A DNA stretch of 44,288 nucleotides from Micrococcaceae bacterium RIT 802 (GTDB lineage: Bacteria > Actinomycetota > Actinomycetes > Actinomycetales > Micrococcaceae). Position 1 is the stretch's first letter, and every line of letters begins with the position of its first letter. The stretch covers positions 1 through 44,288 of the forward strand of contig JAFEMX010000021.1 of assembly GCA_016892645.1 (NCBI GenBank). The letters run 5' to 3'. The translations under genes were made by a program, and so were the position numbers. The notes under the pieces were generated by a model. The model ran no database searches and was not told where the DNA came from. It saw nothing but the letters and a program-made list of their open reading frames with translations. Below, in pieces: positions 17,326 through 26,827 of the stretch.

Positions 17326-18201
17326 TCAGGCTCCGGTTCCGGTGGCCACCTCGCGGTCCGGGTCGGAGGAGAACTGCGAATAGGAGCCCGGGTAGAGGGC
17401 GGCACGAACGCCGATGGCCTCCAGGGCGGCGATCTCGTGTGCCGCGCTGACCCCGGAGCCGCAGTAGACGGCCACGGCAGGAGCCCCGAGGCCGGATGTC
17501 CCGCCGTCGTCCCCTCCCCCGGCCAAGGCGGGGTCGATGCCGGCGAAGCGCGAGCGCAGGGCCCCGACGGGCAGGAACCGGCCGGCGGCGTCGAGGTTTT
17601 CCGCGGTCGAGGCGCTCAACGCCCCGGGGATGTGACCGGGACGGGGATCGACCGGCTCGACCTCGCCGCGATAGCGTTCACCGGCGCGGGCATCGAGCAG
17701 GATCCCGCCCTCGGCGAAGGCCGCTGCCGCGTCGGCGTCGATGACCGGCATGGCGCCCGGTACCGGCTCCCAGGTGCCCGGTTCGGGGTGCACCTCGCCG
17801 GACTCGAGTTCCCCGCCGGCCTCCTGCCAGGCCTGCAGCCCTCCGTCGAGCAGGAAGACCTGGTCCATCCCGGCGTCGCGCAGCAGCCACCAGGCGCGGG
17901 CGGCCGAGGTGCCGGCCACGGCGTCGTAGACCACCACGGTGTCCGACGGGTGCAGGCCCCAGCGTTCGACGGCGGCGGCGAAGACCCGCGGTTCCGGCAA
18001 GGGGTGTCGCCCCTGTTCGGGGGACCCCGGGGCGGCCAGCTCGGTCTCGAGGTCCACGTACACGGCACCGGGAAGATGCCCCGCCAGGTAGTCACGGTGT
18101 CCGGTGGTCTGCCCCAGCGCCCAGCGCACGTCCAGCACCACGGTCCGCTGCCCCGCGGCCATCCGTTCGGCCAGGTCCCCGGGGCCCATCAGTACCTGCA
18201 T
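17326..18201 (-). CDS. sseA: 3-mercaptopyruvate/thiosulfate sulfurtransferase (two rhodanese domains)
   Basis: This 291-residue tandem-rhodanese protein has an N-terminal inactive domain (LDVRW, GHLPGAVYVD) and a C-terminal catalytic domain. Its active loop is CGSGVSA with Cys 247, followed by YPGSYSQF. CGSGV(T/S)A loops are typical of mercaptopyruvate sulfurtransferases, which move sulfane sulfur and can yield H2S; a thiosulfate preference is not excluded. ATG 18201 is chosen because GGGAAGGGA sits at proper distance; another ATG two codons upstream is too close to it. It is divergent from the cds1-like gene, with only 61 bases between starts. Confidence 0.9.
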   Translation of the reverse strand: MQVLMGPGDLAERMAAGQRTVVLDVRWALGQTTGHRDYLAGHLPGAVYVDLETELAAPGSPEQGRHPLPEPRVFAAAVERWGLHPSDTVVVYDAVAGTSAARAWWLLRDAGMDQVFLLDGGLQAWQEAGGELESGEVHPEPGTWEPVPGAMPVIDADAAAAFAEGGILLDARAGERYRGEVEPVDPRPGHIPGALSASTAENLDAAGRFLPVGALRSRFAGIDPALAGGGDDGGTSGLGAPAVAVYCGSGVSAAHEIAALEAIGVRAALYPGSYSQFSSDPDREVATGTGA

Positions 18202-18262
18202 TCCCATTCCCTTCCCGCTGCCCACCCGGAACCAGGCCCGCGGTGGCGGGTAGGCTGGTCGG

Positions 18263-19387
18263 GTGGATTCGATGATGCAGCCAACCCTACAACCGCCGCC
18301 GGGCAGGGACTGGGTGAACCGGGCCGTCCTGGCCCTGGAAGCCGACACCGCCCGCTCCGCCGACACCCATCTGCACAAGCTCGAGCTGCCGGCCGACTGG
18401 GGCGTGGAGCTCTACCTGAAGGACGAGTCGACGCACCGCTCCGGGTCGCTGAAGCACCGGCTGGCCAAGTCGCTGTTCCTCTACGGGCTGGTCAACGGCT
18501 GGATCACCGAGGACACCACGATCGTGGAGTCCTCCAGCGGCAGCACCGCGGTCTCCGAGGCGTACTTCGCGCGCCTGCTGGGCCTGCCCTTCGTCGCCGT
18601 CGTCGCCGCGACGACCTCGGAGCAGAAGATCGCCCTGATCCGCGGGCTCGGCGGCACCTGCCACCTCATCGAGGACCCCTCGGCGGTCGATGCCGAGGCA
18701 CGCCGGCTCGCTGCCGGAACGCACGGGCACTACATGGACCAGTTCACCTACGCCGAGCGGGCCACCGACTGGCGCGGGAACAACAACATCGCCGAATCGA
18801 TCTTCGGCCAGCTCGCCCTCGAGCCGCACCCGGTGCCGACCTGGATCGTCGCCGGGGCCGGCACCGGGGGAACCAGCGCCACCCTGGGGCGCTACATCCG
18901 CTACCACCGCCACCCCACCCGGCTGGCCGTCGGCGATCCCGAGGGCTCCGCCTTCCTGCCGGCGTGGCAGGCCTGGAACGACGGCGGCGACCCCGCCGCG
19001 GTGACCGGCTCCCCCAGCCGCATCGAGGGCATCGGCCGGTCCCTGCCCGAACCGAGCTTCGTGCCCTCGGTCATCGACCTGGTCCAGACCGTGCCCGACG
19101 GGGCCTCCGTCGCCGCGATGCGCCACCTGGCCCGTTGGGCCGGGCTGCACGCCGGTCCCTCCACCGGCACGAACTTGTGGCAGATCTGGCGGCTGGTCGC
19201 CTCGATGCGGTCCGCGGGGCAGACGGGCAGCATCGTCTCGCTGATCTGCGACGGCGCCGACCGCTATGCCGGTTCCCACTACGACGCCGGCTGGCTGGCC
19301 AAGGCGGGCATCGACACCTCCCCGTACGAGGGCGTCATCGAGGGCTTCCTGGCCGGTGGCGACTGGGTGGAGCCGGCGGCCCGCTGA
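18263..19387 (+). CDS. cds1: PLP-dependent cysteine synthase/desulfhydrase-like protein (Cds1 type)
   Basis: This 374-residue fold-type II PLP enzyme has the Schiff-base Lys in [10 protein letters not shown] (K64), a substrate/PLP loop [12 protein letters not shown] and the phosphate-binding [15 protein letters not shown]. It most resembles the actinobacterial group that includes Mycobacterium tuberculosis Cds1 (L-cysteine desulfhydrase), rather than CysK/CysM, because of its longer length and HRSGSLKHR. The likely reaction is cysteine to pyruvate, ammonia and sulfide. TAGGCT at 18251-18256 stands six bases before the GTG, so the message is probably leaderless. The divergent sseA supports a role in sulfide/sulfane sulfur metabolism. 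Confidence 0.85.
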   Translation: MDSMMQPTLQPPPGRDWVNRAVLALEADTARSADTHLHKLELPADWGVELYLKDESTHRSGSLKHRLAKSLFLYGLVNGWITEDTTIVESSSGSTAVSEAYFARLLGLPFVAVVAATTSEQKIALIRGLGGTCHLIEDPSAVDAEARRLAAGTHGHYMDQFTYAERATDWRGNNNIAESIFGQLALEPHPVPTWIVAGAGTGGTSATLGRYIRYHRHPTRLAVGDPEGSAFLPAWQAWNDGGDPAAVTGSPSRIEGIGRSLPEPSFVPSVIDLVQTVPDGASVAAMRHLARWAGLHAGPSTGTNLWQIWRLVASMRSAGQTGSIVSLICDGADRYAGSHYDAGWLAKAGIDTSPYEGVIEGFLAGGDWVEPAAR

Positions 19388-19445
19388 CCGGGAGCCACCG
19401 GCCGGGCATCTTGACGGGGGTGCTCCGGATGGGTAGCTTCGGCCC

Positions 19446-19802
19446 ATGATCCGCATCGGCGCCATCGTGCTCAACGCGGCCGACCCCGCCCGGGCCTCCG
19501 CCTTCTGGAGCCAGGCGCTGGGCTTCCGGCCCGCCGGAAATCCGGATTTCCTCCTGCCGGCCGAAGCACCTGCACCCCGGCTGCACCTGGACGGCAGCGA
19601 CCGGACGCATCTGGACCTCTGGGTCGACAGCGCGGAGGAGCAGGCCGCCGAGGTCGAGCGGTTGCTGGGGCTGGGGGCCGTCCGTGTCGAGTGGGACTAT
19701 CCCGACGATGCCGACTTCGTGGTGCTGGGCGATCCGTGTGGCAACCGGTTCTGCATCGTCGATACCGATGCGGCCGGCTCCGGCCCGTCGGGCGGGACCT
19801 AG
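19446..19802 (+). CDS. VOC-superfamily (glyoxalase/bleomycin-resistance-like) protein
   Basis: This 118-residue single VOC module has the paired beta-alpha-beta repeats IGAIVLNAADPARASAFWSQALGF and LDLWVDSAEEQAAEVERLLGLGA, and a C-terminal VVLGDPCGNRFCIVD typical of the Glyoxalase_6 group. Substrate and metal use cannot be inferred. It has a textbook leaderless promoter: TTGACG (19411-19416), 17 bases, TAGCTT (19434-19439), then six bases to the ATG. Confidence 0.88.
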   Translation: MIRIGAIVLNAADPARASAFWSQALGFRPAGNPDFLLPAEAPAPRLHLDGSDRTHLDLWVDSAEEQAAEVERLLGLGAVRVEWDYPDDADFVVLGDPCGNRFCIVDTDAAGSGPSGGT

Positions 19803-19805
19803 GGT

Positions 19806-20102
19806 CTACGAGGCCAGCCGCTCCGCCGTCGTGCGCTCTCGGCCCGAAGCGGCAGGTGCCGCCGGCTCGACCTCGGCCCACAACGCATCCAGGGACAGGC
19901 CCAGGACACCTGCCACCGCTGCAATGGTCGGGAAGGAGGGCGTCGCGACCCGGCCCGTCTCGATCTTCCGCAGGGTCTCCGGCGACACCCCGGCTGCCAG
20001 GGCGGTGTCGAGCATCGGGCGCTCCCCGCGGGCACGGCGCAGCATGGCACCGAGGCGCTCGCCTCGCTGGACCTCTTCGGGCGTGAGTGGCAATCTGACC
20101 AT
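19806..20102 (-). CDS. Xre-family helix-turn-helix regulator
   Basis: This 98-residue protein has one HTH of Cro/CI type: RLGAMLRRARGERPMLDTALAAGVSPETLRKIETGRVATPSFPTIAAVAGVLGLSLDALW. The recognition helix is SPETLRKIETG. The start at 20102 is preferred because TAGTAT (20115-20110) lies seven bases before it, fitting a leaderless message; an alternative ATG is at 20111. It is divergent from map and probably regulates itself and map through the inverted repeat between them. Confidence 0.85.
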   Translation of the reverse strand: MVRLPLTPEEVQRGERLGAMLRRARGERPMLDTALAAGVSPETLRKIETGRVATPSFPTIAAVAGVLGLSLDALWAEVEPAAPAASGRERTTAERLAS

Positions 20103-20123
20103 GGCCCCCATACTAATGCCGGG

Positions 20124-20145
20124 ATAACATGGCCGGGATAGTTAT
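20124..20145. promoter_or_regulatory. candidate operator between the Xre gene and map
   Basis: ATAAC (20124-20128) and GTTAT (20141-20145) form an inverted repeat with a 12-base gap. A direct repeat GCCGGGATA (20118-20126 and 20132-20140) overlaps it. The site covers the -35 region of the Xre gene and the probable -10 (GATAGT) of map, the right place for a shared operator. Confidence 0.45.
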
Positions 20146-20179
20146 TGGTTTCCTGGGGATGGCATCGGAAAGGCCGCGC

Positions 20180-20947
20180 ATGATCGAGATCTTGAACGAC
20201 ACGGGACTGGCCCGTGCGAAGGAAACCGGCGCCCTCGTCGGCGGCATCCTGCAGGCCATGAAGCGCCGTGCGACCGTGGGCACCAACCTCCTGGAGATCG
20301 ACCGGTGGACCCGGGAGATGATCGTCGAGGCCGGGGCACGCTCCTGCTACGTCGACTACGCGCCGTCCTTCGGACGCGGACCGTTCGGGCACTACATCTG
20401 CACCTCGGTCAACGACGCCGTGCTCCACGGCCTGCCCCACGACTATGCCCTCGCCGACGGGGACCTGCTGACCCTGGACCTGGCCGTCATCCTGAACGGT
20501 GTTGCAGCGGATGCGGCGATCAGCTTCATCGTGGGCGGTCTACGGCCGGCGGAAAGCACCGCCCTGATCGAGGCCACCGAGCGCGCCCTGGCCGCCGGCA
20601 TCGCCGTGGCGGGCCCCGGGGTCCCCCTCGGAGATATCTCCCATGCCATCGGGACCGTCCTGGGTCAGGCCGGGTACCCCGTCAACACCGAGTTCGGTGG
20701 CCATGGGATCGGCTCGACCATGCACCAGGACCCGCACGTCGCCAACACCGGGCGCCCCGGCCGCGGCTACAAGCTCCGGTCCGGTCTGCTGCTCGCCCTG
20801 GAACCGTGGGTCATGACCGACACGGCGGAACTCGCCACCGATCCCGACGGGTGGACACTGCGCAGCGCGACGGGGTGCCGGACGGCGCACACCGAACACA
20901 CGATCGCCATCACGGATGACGGCGCCGAGATCCTCACGGAACCGTAG
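20180..20947 (+). CDS. map: type I methionine aminopeptidase
   Basis: This 255-residue metallopeptidase removes N-terminal Met from nascent proteins. Family features are CTSVNDAVLHGLP, LTLDLAVILNGVAADAA with metal-binding Asp, GHGIGSTMHQDPHV with the metal His, and a C-terminal EHTIAIT. ATG 20180 is chosen because GGAAAGG lies six bases upstream and the length then equals the family norm; upstream in-frame ATGs at 20129 and 20159 would add unmatched residues. It is an extra, regulator-linked copy; a housekeeping map normally sits near the ribosomal-protein genes. Confidence 0.92.
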   Translation: MIEILNDTGLARAKETGALVGGILQAMKRRATVGTNLLEIDRWTREMIVEAGARSCYVDYAPSFGRGPFGHYICTSVNDAVLHGLPHDYALADGDLLTLDLAVILNGVAADAAISFIVGGLRPAESTALIEATERALAAGIAVAGPGVPLGDISHAIGTVLGQAGYPVNTEFGGHGIGSTMHQDPHVANTGRPGRGYKLRSGLLLALEPWVMTDTAELATDPDGWTLRSATGCRTAHTEHTIAITDDGAEILTEP

Positions 20948-20965
20948 GCCGGGCGGTCGACGCCC

Positions 20966-21628
20966 CTACACCTCGCGGCTGTCGCCCACCTTCAGGTACT
21001 CGAACGCGGAGCCGTACCACGCCCCGAAGCGGGTGACATGACCTGACATCATGCCCAGGCCGGTTTCGTTGAGCAGGCCGTCGTGGATGGGATAGGCGTG
21101 CTTCGCGCGCACCGAGACGACGAAGTCCACGGTCTCCTGCAGTTTCGACCACGGGGCGTGCAACGGAACCAGCAATGTGTCGACGGTGACTCCGTGCGGA
21201 ACGATCAGGGAGTCGCCCGGGTGGTAGACGCTCCCGTCGATGAGGTAGCCGAGGTTGGCGACCACCGGGATCTGCGGGTGGATCAGGGCGTGCTGGCCGC
21301 CGACAACGCGCACGTCGAACCCGGCGATATGCTGCTCGTCGTCCGGCGCCAGGACGTGGATGCGTTCCGCCGCGGCCCCCATGGCCTCGTGCCCGAGGAG
21401 CAGGTCCACCACGGCCTGCGGGGCGTACACGTGCACCCCGGCGGTGCGCTCGACGATGGGCAGGACCGCTGCCGGGTCGATGTGGTCGGCATGTTCGTGG
21501 GTGACCAGCACCGCCTCGGCACCGGCCATCGCCGCGGGGACGTCGGTGAAGGTCCCGGGGTCGATCACCATCACCCGGGAACCCTTCTCGAGGCGGATGC
21601 AGGCATGTCCGTGTTTCGTCAGCTTCAT
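20966..21628 (-). CDS. metallo-beta-lactamase-fold hydrolase (UlaG/L-ascorbate-lactonase-like)
   Basis: This 220-residue protein has MKLTKHGHACIRLE, a metal motif THEHADH, and GYLIDGSVYHPGDSL, the layout of the UlaG-like MBL subgroup. Its substrate is unknown. TAGTGT (21641-21636) lies seven bases upstream of the ATG, so the mRNA is probably leaderless. It is divergent from zur (126 bases apart). Confidence 0.9.
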   Translation of the reverse strand: MKLTKHGHACIRLEKGSRVMVIDPGTFTDVPAAMAGAEAVLVTHEHADHIDPAAVLPIVERTAGVHVYAPQAVVDLLLGHEAMGAAAERIHVLAPDDEQHIAGFDVRVVGGQHALIHPQIPVVANLGYLIDGSVYHPGDSLIVPHGVTVDTLLVPLHAPWSKLQETVDFVVSVRAKHAYPIHDGLLNETGLGMMSGHVTRFGAWYGSAFEYLKVGDSREV

Positions 21629-21754
21629 GGTCCCCACACTAGTTCCCGCAGGGCCCGCTGATAAGCTGATCCGGCCAGTCATCCCTGGCCCGACCGGCCG
21701 GTCGTCGACCGCGGCCACGGGTCGGCAGCGAACCACCAGGAGCGCAGCAACACC

Positions 21755-22201
21755 ATGTCCGAGAACGTCGAACCCAAGCGTGGGCGCGAACAGCGGGTCA
21801 CCAAGCAGCGCCTCGCCGTCGACGCCGCGATGGGTCGTCTCGATGATTTCGTCTCCGCCCAGGAACTGCACCGCCTGTTGCAGGACAACGGCGAGAAGGT
21901 CTCCCTGGCGACGGTGTACCGGATCCTGCAGTCGATGACCGAGGACGGACTGCTCGATGTCGTCCGCTCCGGGGACGGGGAGGCCGCCTACCGCAGCTGC
22001 GAGGCGGAGGTCCACCACCACCACCTGGTCTGCCGCTCGTGTGGCAAGGGCGTCGAGGTCCTGGCCCCCGCGGTGGAGACCTGGGCGGCCCGTGTGGCGG
22101 CCGAGAACGGATTCACGGAGTCGTCCCACACCGTGGAGATCTACGGCTACTGCCCCGACTGCACGCGGCTGCGCGCCGCCGGGGGTCAGGAAACGGCCTG
22201 A
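21755..22201 (+). CDS. zur: Fur-family regulator, probably Zur
   Basis: This 148-residue Fur-family repressor has a winged helix (RVTKQRLAVDAAMGRLDDFVSAQELH, VSLATVYRILQSMTEDGLLD), the HHHHLVCRSCGKG metal-binding segment and a final CPDC. Zur rather than Fur is inferred because the neighbouring znuBC genes follow on the opposite strand and a Zur-like box precedes znuC. No box is obvious at its own promoter; TAAGCT near 21664 is a possible -10. Confidence 0.9.
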   Translation: MSENVEPKRGREQRVTKQRLAVDAAMGRLDDFVSAQELHRLLQDNGEKVSLATVYRILQSMTEDGLLDVVRSGDGEAAYRSCEAEVHHHHLVCRSCGKGVEVLAPAVETWAARVAAENGFTESSHTVEIYGYCPDCTRLRAAGGQETA

Positions 22202-22255
22202 CGGCCACCCACCGATCCCCTTCCCCCGCCCGGCTCCGGGTGCCAGACTGTCGCC

Positions 22256-22564
22256 GTGGACATCAGCGCCTTTGGTGGCATCGCGATCTCGTTCCCCGGT
22301 GTCCGGGAGTCTGCAGGCGACGGGTTGGCGCAGTGGCGCTTCCACGGCCGCCTGGTTGCCCGGCTGCTCGAGGACGACCACGTCGTGATCCGTGCATCGT
22401 TCGACCATCGCGACGAGCTGCTCCGCGAGTTCCCCGCAACGTTTTCCGTGCCCCGCCGGTTCGAAAAGCACATGATGGTGGTCGCCGACCTGGAACACGG
22501 CGATGCCGAGGCCATCGAGCATGCGGTGGCCCTGGCCTGGCAGCTGCAATCGGAACCCGGGTGA
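22256..22564 (+). CDS. MmcQ/YjbR-family protein
   Basis: This 102-residue protein has the YjbR pattern: N-terminal FPGVRESAG, a central RLLEDDHVVIRASFDHRDELLREFPATFSVP, and a C-terminal helix. This DUF419-type fold resembles DNA-binding proteins, but its function is unclear. The GTG start is supported by CAGACT (22244-22249) six bases upstream, another leaderless layout. It is convergent with znuB. Confidence 0.85.
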   Translation: MDISAFGGIAISFPGVRESAGDGLAQWRFHGRLVARLLEDDHVVIRASFDHRDELLREFPATFSVPRRFEKHMMVVADLEHGDAEAIEHAVALAWQLQSEPG

Positions 22565-22592
22565 GCGGTACCAAGCCCCGCACCGCCGTCGT

Positions 22593-23473
22593 TCAGGCAG
22601 CCACCGGCTCCGCCGATGCCTCGGCGATGCGCCTCACGCGGGTTCGCCGCCAGGAGATCGTGCGGCACACCAGGTAGATGGCGAAGGAAATCGTGGTCAC
22701 GTAGGGGCTGATCGGCAGCCGTCCCGCCAGCGCCAGCATGATGCCGCCGACCACGCTGGCCATCGCGAACACGATGCTCAGGACCACCGTCAGCCCGGGC
22801 CGGGCCGTGACGCGGATGGCCGCGGCGGCCGGGGTGATGAGCAGCGAGAGCACCAGCAGCGCGCCGACCACCTGGATGGACAGTGCCACGGCCAGGCCCA
22901 GCAGCAGCATGAACGCCACCGACAGCCGGCCCGCCGGAATGCCCCGGGCGGAGGCGACGGCGGGGTCGACGCTGACGAACATCAGCGGCCGCCAGATGGC
23001 CAGCAGCCCGACGATCACCACGAGCGAGCAGACGGCCAGCACGCCGAGCTGCACGGAGTCCACGGCGACGATCTGGCCGGTGAGCAGGCCGAACTTGTTG
23101 GCGCTGCGGCCCTCGTAGAGGGAGAGGAACAGGATGCCCAGGCCCAGGCCGAAGGGCATGAGGATGCCGATGATGGAGTTGCGGTCGCGCGCGTTGGCGC
23201 CCATCAGCCCCAGGACCAGGGAGGCGGCGATGCTGCCCACCAGCGACCCGCCGACCACGTTGGCGCCGATCAGCAGGGCGAAGGCGGCGCCGGCGAAGCT
23301 CAGTTCGGCGATCCCGTGGACGGCAAAGGCCATGTCGCGCATCATCACGAAGATGCCCACCAGTCCCCCGACCAGCCCGAGGATGGCCCCGGCGATGATC
23401 GAGTTGGCCACCAGCGGCAATAGTTCGCCGTAGTTCTCGAAGCTGAAGATCGTATGCCAGATGTCCGCGGCGT

Positions 23474-23477
<4 letters not shown>
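22593..23477 (-). CDS. znuB: ZnuB, zinc ABC transporter permease
   Basis: This 294-residue ABC-3 family permease has eight or so helices and the family regions VANSIIAGAILGLVGGLVGIFVMMRDMAFAVHGIAELSFAGAA and AVALSIQVVGALLVLSLLITPAAAA. It imports zinc (manganese is an alternative) with ZnuC. The GTG start overlaps the znuC stop in a GTGA. No ZnuA binding-protein gene is adjacent, so it must be encoded elsewhere. Confidence 0.93.
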
Positions 23478-24334
<857 letters not shown>

Positions 24335-24413
24335 TGGGGGCCTTCCTGCGTGGGTCGTCTGGGGCTGGGCCGACCGCGGCGCCCGGGTCGGGACGCGCGA
24401 TGCGGCTACCAGC

Positions 24414-25505
24414 TTAGCTCAAATGAGACTCGTTTTCATTATCGCTCTGGTGGTTGAACCGGCGGATGCCCCGCCGTTCGTTCGAGTCGGTGATCTCGCC
24501 CACCAGCTGCTCCAGGACGTCCTCCAGGAAGAGGATGCCGCGCGTCCCGCCGGCGGCGTCGTTGACGCGGGCCAAATGGGAGCCGGTGCGCTGCATGACC
24601 CCCAGCGCGTCCTCGACCTCCACGTCGGTGCCCAGGTTGGCCAGGTTACGCAGCCGGGTGACCGGGATCGGCTGGTCGTAGCGCGAGGGCGGGATGGACA
24701 TGACGTCCTTCAGGTGCAGGTAGCCCGCCAGGTTCTCCTCCTGGTCGGTGATGACGAAGCGGGAGAACCCGGTGCGGCCGACGGCCTTCTCGAACTGGGC
24801 CGGCGTCGTGTCGGACGGCAGGGTGACGACCTCGTCGAGCGGGACCATGGAGGTCTCGGCGGTGTAGTCGGAGAACTCCAGCGCACCGTGGATGATGCCG
24901 CTGCCGTCCTCGACCAGACCCGAGCGCGTGGATTCCTGGACGATCGACTGGACTTCCTCCAGGGTGAACGAACTGGTGACCTCGTCCTGGGGTTCGACGC
25001 GCATGAGCTTCAGCGCATGGTTGGCCACCCAGTTCAGCGAGGCCACCACCGGGTGCAGGATCTTGGCGAGCCCGATCAGCGGCGGCGCCAACAGCAGCAC
25101 CGCCTTGTCCGCGACCGAGACGGAGATGTTCTTGGGGACCATCTCGCCGAACGTCACGTGCAGGAAGGTGACGATGAGCAGGGCGATGACGAAGGCCGTC
25201 GTATCCGCGACCGCCACCGGGACGCCCACCGATTCCAGCGGCCCCGCGAACAGGTGGTGGATGGCCGGTTCGGCCACGTTGAGGATCAACAGCGAGCAGA
25301 CGGTGATGCCCAGCTGGCAGACCGCCAGCATGAGCGAGACGTTCTCCATGGCGTTCAACGCGGTACGCGCCCGCTTCACCCCGGCATCGAGCAGCGGTTC
25401 GATCTGGCTGCGCCGGGCGGTCATGACCGCGAATTCCGAGGCGACGAAGAAGGCGTTGCCGAGCAGCAGCAGCACGAGCCACATGATTCCGAGCCAGTCG
25501 TTCAT
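24414..25505 (-). CDS. CNNM/CorC-type transmembrane CBS protein (second of pair)
   Basis: This 363-residue protein has the DUF21/CNNM membrane domain (three or four helices, GEMVPKNISV) followed by a CBS pair (from about residue 195, with RTGFSRFVITDQEENLAGYLHLKDV and GTRGILFLEDVLEQLVGEI). It lacks the C-terminal CorC/HlyC domain found in its partner. Family members are linked to magnesium or cobalt efflux. Its ATG overlaps the partner stop (ATGA). Its last codons contain the Zur box, so its C-terminal tail NENESHLS is partly dictated by the operator. Confidence 0.9.
   Translation of the reverse strand: MNDWLGIMWLVLLLLGNAFFVASEFAVMTARRSQIEPLLDAGVKRARTALNAMENVSLMLAVCQLGITVCSLLILNVAEPAIHHLFAGPLESVGVPVAVADTTAFVIALLIVTFLHVTFGEMVPKNISVSVADKAVLLLAPPLIGLAKILHPVVASLNWVANHALKLMRVEPQDEVTSSFTLEEVQSIVQESTRSGLVEDGSGIIHGALEFSDYTAETSMVPLDEVVTLPSDTTPAQFEKAVGRTGFSRFVITDQEENLAGYLHLKDVMSIPPSRYDQPIPVTRLRNLANLGTDVEVEDALGVMQRTGSHLARVNDAAGGTRGILFLEDVLEQLVGEITDSNERRGIRRFNHQSDNENESHLS
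24423..24439 (-). promoter_or_regulatory. Zur box upstream of znuCB
   Basis: On the minus strand the site reads ATGAAAACGAGTCTCAT, whose core TGAAAACGAGTCTCA is a near match to the actinobacterial Zur consensus (TGAAAATGATTTTCA-like). It lies inside the last codons of the upstream CNNM-type gene. TAAGCT just downstream may be the znuCB -10. Confidence 0.75.
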
Positions 25506-26827
25506 CGCCCCTCCTCCCCGTCGGCGCCGTCGTCCGTGGCGGCGGCCTGGAAGCTCAGCCGGTCCACGCGGCGCCCGTCCATGACCTCCACGAGCAGTTC
25601 GCCGTTGCCCGCCTGGACGACGTCTCCCACGGCGGGGATGCGCCCGAGCATGGACATCACGTAGCCGCCGACGGTCTCGTAGGAGGCGTCGTCGGGGATC
25701 TTCAGCCCCGGGACCTGGTCGCCGAGCTCGTCCGGGCGCAAAAGGCCCGGGAAGTACCAGCGGCCGGTCGCCGAGACCAGGACACCGGGCTGCGTGCGGT
25801 CGTGTTCGTCGGTGACCTCGCCGACGATCTCCTCGACCAGGTCCTCCAGCGTGACCATGCCGGCGGTGCCGCCGTATTCGTCGAGCACCATGGCGACCTG
25901 CTGGTTGGCACCACGCAGGTCGGCGATCAGCGAATCGAGGTGCACGGTTTCGGGGACGGAGATGATCTCCTCCATGATGGTTGCGGCGACCAGCCCGGCG
26001 CGCTTGTGGCGGGGCACGGCGACGGCCTTCTTCACGTGGCAGACGCCCTCGATGTCGTCGGCGGAATCGCCGATCACCGGGAAGCGGGAGTAGCCGGTGC
26101 GCCGGGCGGTCTCGATGATCGATTCCAGCGGCTCGTCCAGGTCGACGGTCTCCATGCGGATGCGCGGGGTCATCACGTCGGCGGCCGAACGCTCCGAGAA
26201 GCGCAGCGTGCGGGAGAGGAACCGGGCGGTGTCGCGGTCCAGGGTGCCCATCTCGGCGGAGCGGCGGACCAGCGAGTTCAGCTCGGCGGGGCTGCGGGCC
26301 CCGGAGATCTCCTCCTTGGCCTCCAGCCCCATGGTGTGCAGGACCTTGTTGGAGAACCCGTTGAGCACGACGATCGCCGGCTTGAAGACGGCGGTGAACA
26401 CCAGCTGCGGACGGGCGATGGCCCGGCCGATGGGCAGGGCGCGGGCGATGGCGAGGTTCTTGGGGACCAGTTCGCCGACCAGCATCGAGAGGATCGTCGC
26501 GAACGCCATCGCCACGACGAGGGAGACGGGCGCGGCGCTGGTCCCCAGTCCGGCCGCGGCGAGCAGCGGGGTGAGCAGCTTGCCCACCGATGGCTCCATC
26601 ACATAGCCGGTCAGCAGCGTGGTGAGCGTGATGCCCAGCTGGCAGGAGGAGAGCTGGGTCGAGAGCGATTTGAGGCAACGCAGCAGCGGTTCGGCGCCGC
26701 GTTCACCGCGTGCGACGGAGCGTTGTACGGTGCTCTGGTCCAGGGCGACCAGGGAGAACTCGACGGCCACGAAGAACCCGGTGCCCCCGATCAGGAGCAG
26801 GCCGAGGGCCAGGAGGATCCATTCCAC
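25502..26827 (-). CDS. CNNM/CorC-type transmembrane CBS protein with CorC_HlyC domain
   Basis: This 441-residue protein has an N-terminal DUF21 membrane domain (about 1-190, GELVPKNLAIARALPIGRAIA), a CBS pair (VMTPRIRMETVDLDEPL; VHLDSLIADLRGANQQVAMVLDEYGGTAGMVTLEDLVEEIVGEV) and a C-terminal CorC/HlyC domain (GLLRPDELGDQVPGLKIPDDASYETVGGYVMSMLGRIP). The likely role is divalent cation (magnesium) transport or tolerance. The GTG start at 26827 abuts a short Pro/Ser-rich frame. Confidence 0.92.
   Translation of the reverse strand: MEWILLALGLLLIGGTGFFVAVEFSLVALDQSTVQRSVARGERGAEPLLRCLKSLSTQLSSCQLGITLTTLLTGYVMEPSVGKLLTPLLAAAGLGTSAAPVSLVVAMAFATILSMLVGELVPKNLAIARALPIGRAIARPQLVFTAVFKPAIVVLNGFSNKVLHTMGLEAKEEISGARSPAELNSLVRRSAEMGTLDRDTARFLSRTLRFSERSAADVMTPRIRMETVDLDEPLESIIETARRTGYSRFPVIGDSADDIEGVCHVKKAVAVPRHKRAGLVAATIMEEIISVPETVHLDSLIADLRGANQQVAMVLDEYGGTAGMVTLEDLVEEIVGEVTDEHDRTQPGVLVSATGRWYFPGLLRPDELGDQVPGLKIPDDASYETVGGYVMSMLGRIPAVGDVVQAGNGELLVEVMDGRRVDRLSFQAAATDDGADGEEGR

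Noticed and set aside
20129-20179. Upstream ATG starts for map at 20129 and 20159
   Set aside because: They lack ribosome sites, lie in the operator region, and add residues absent from type I aminopeptidases.
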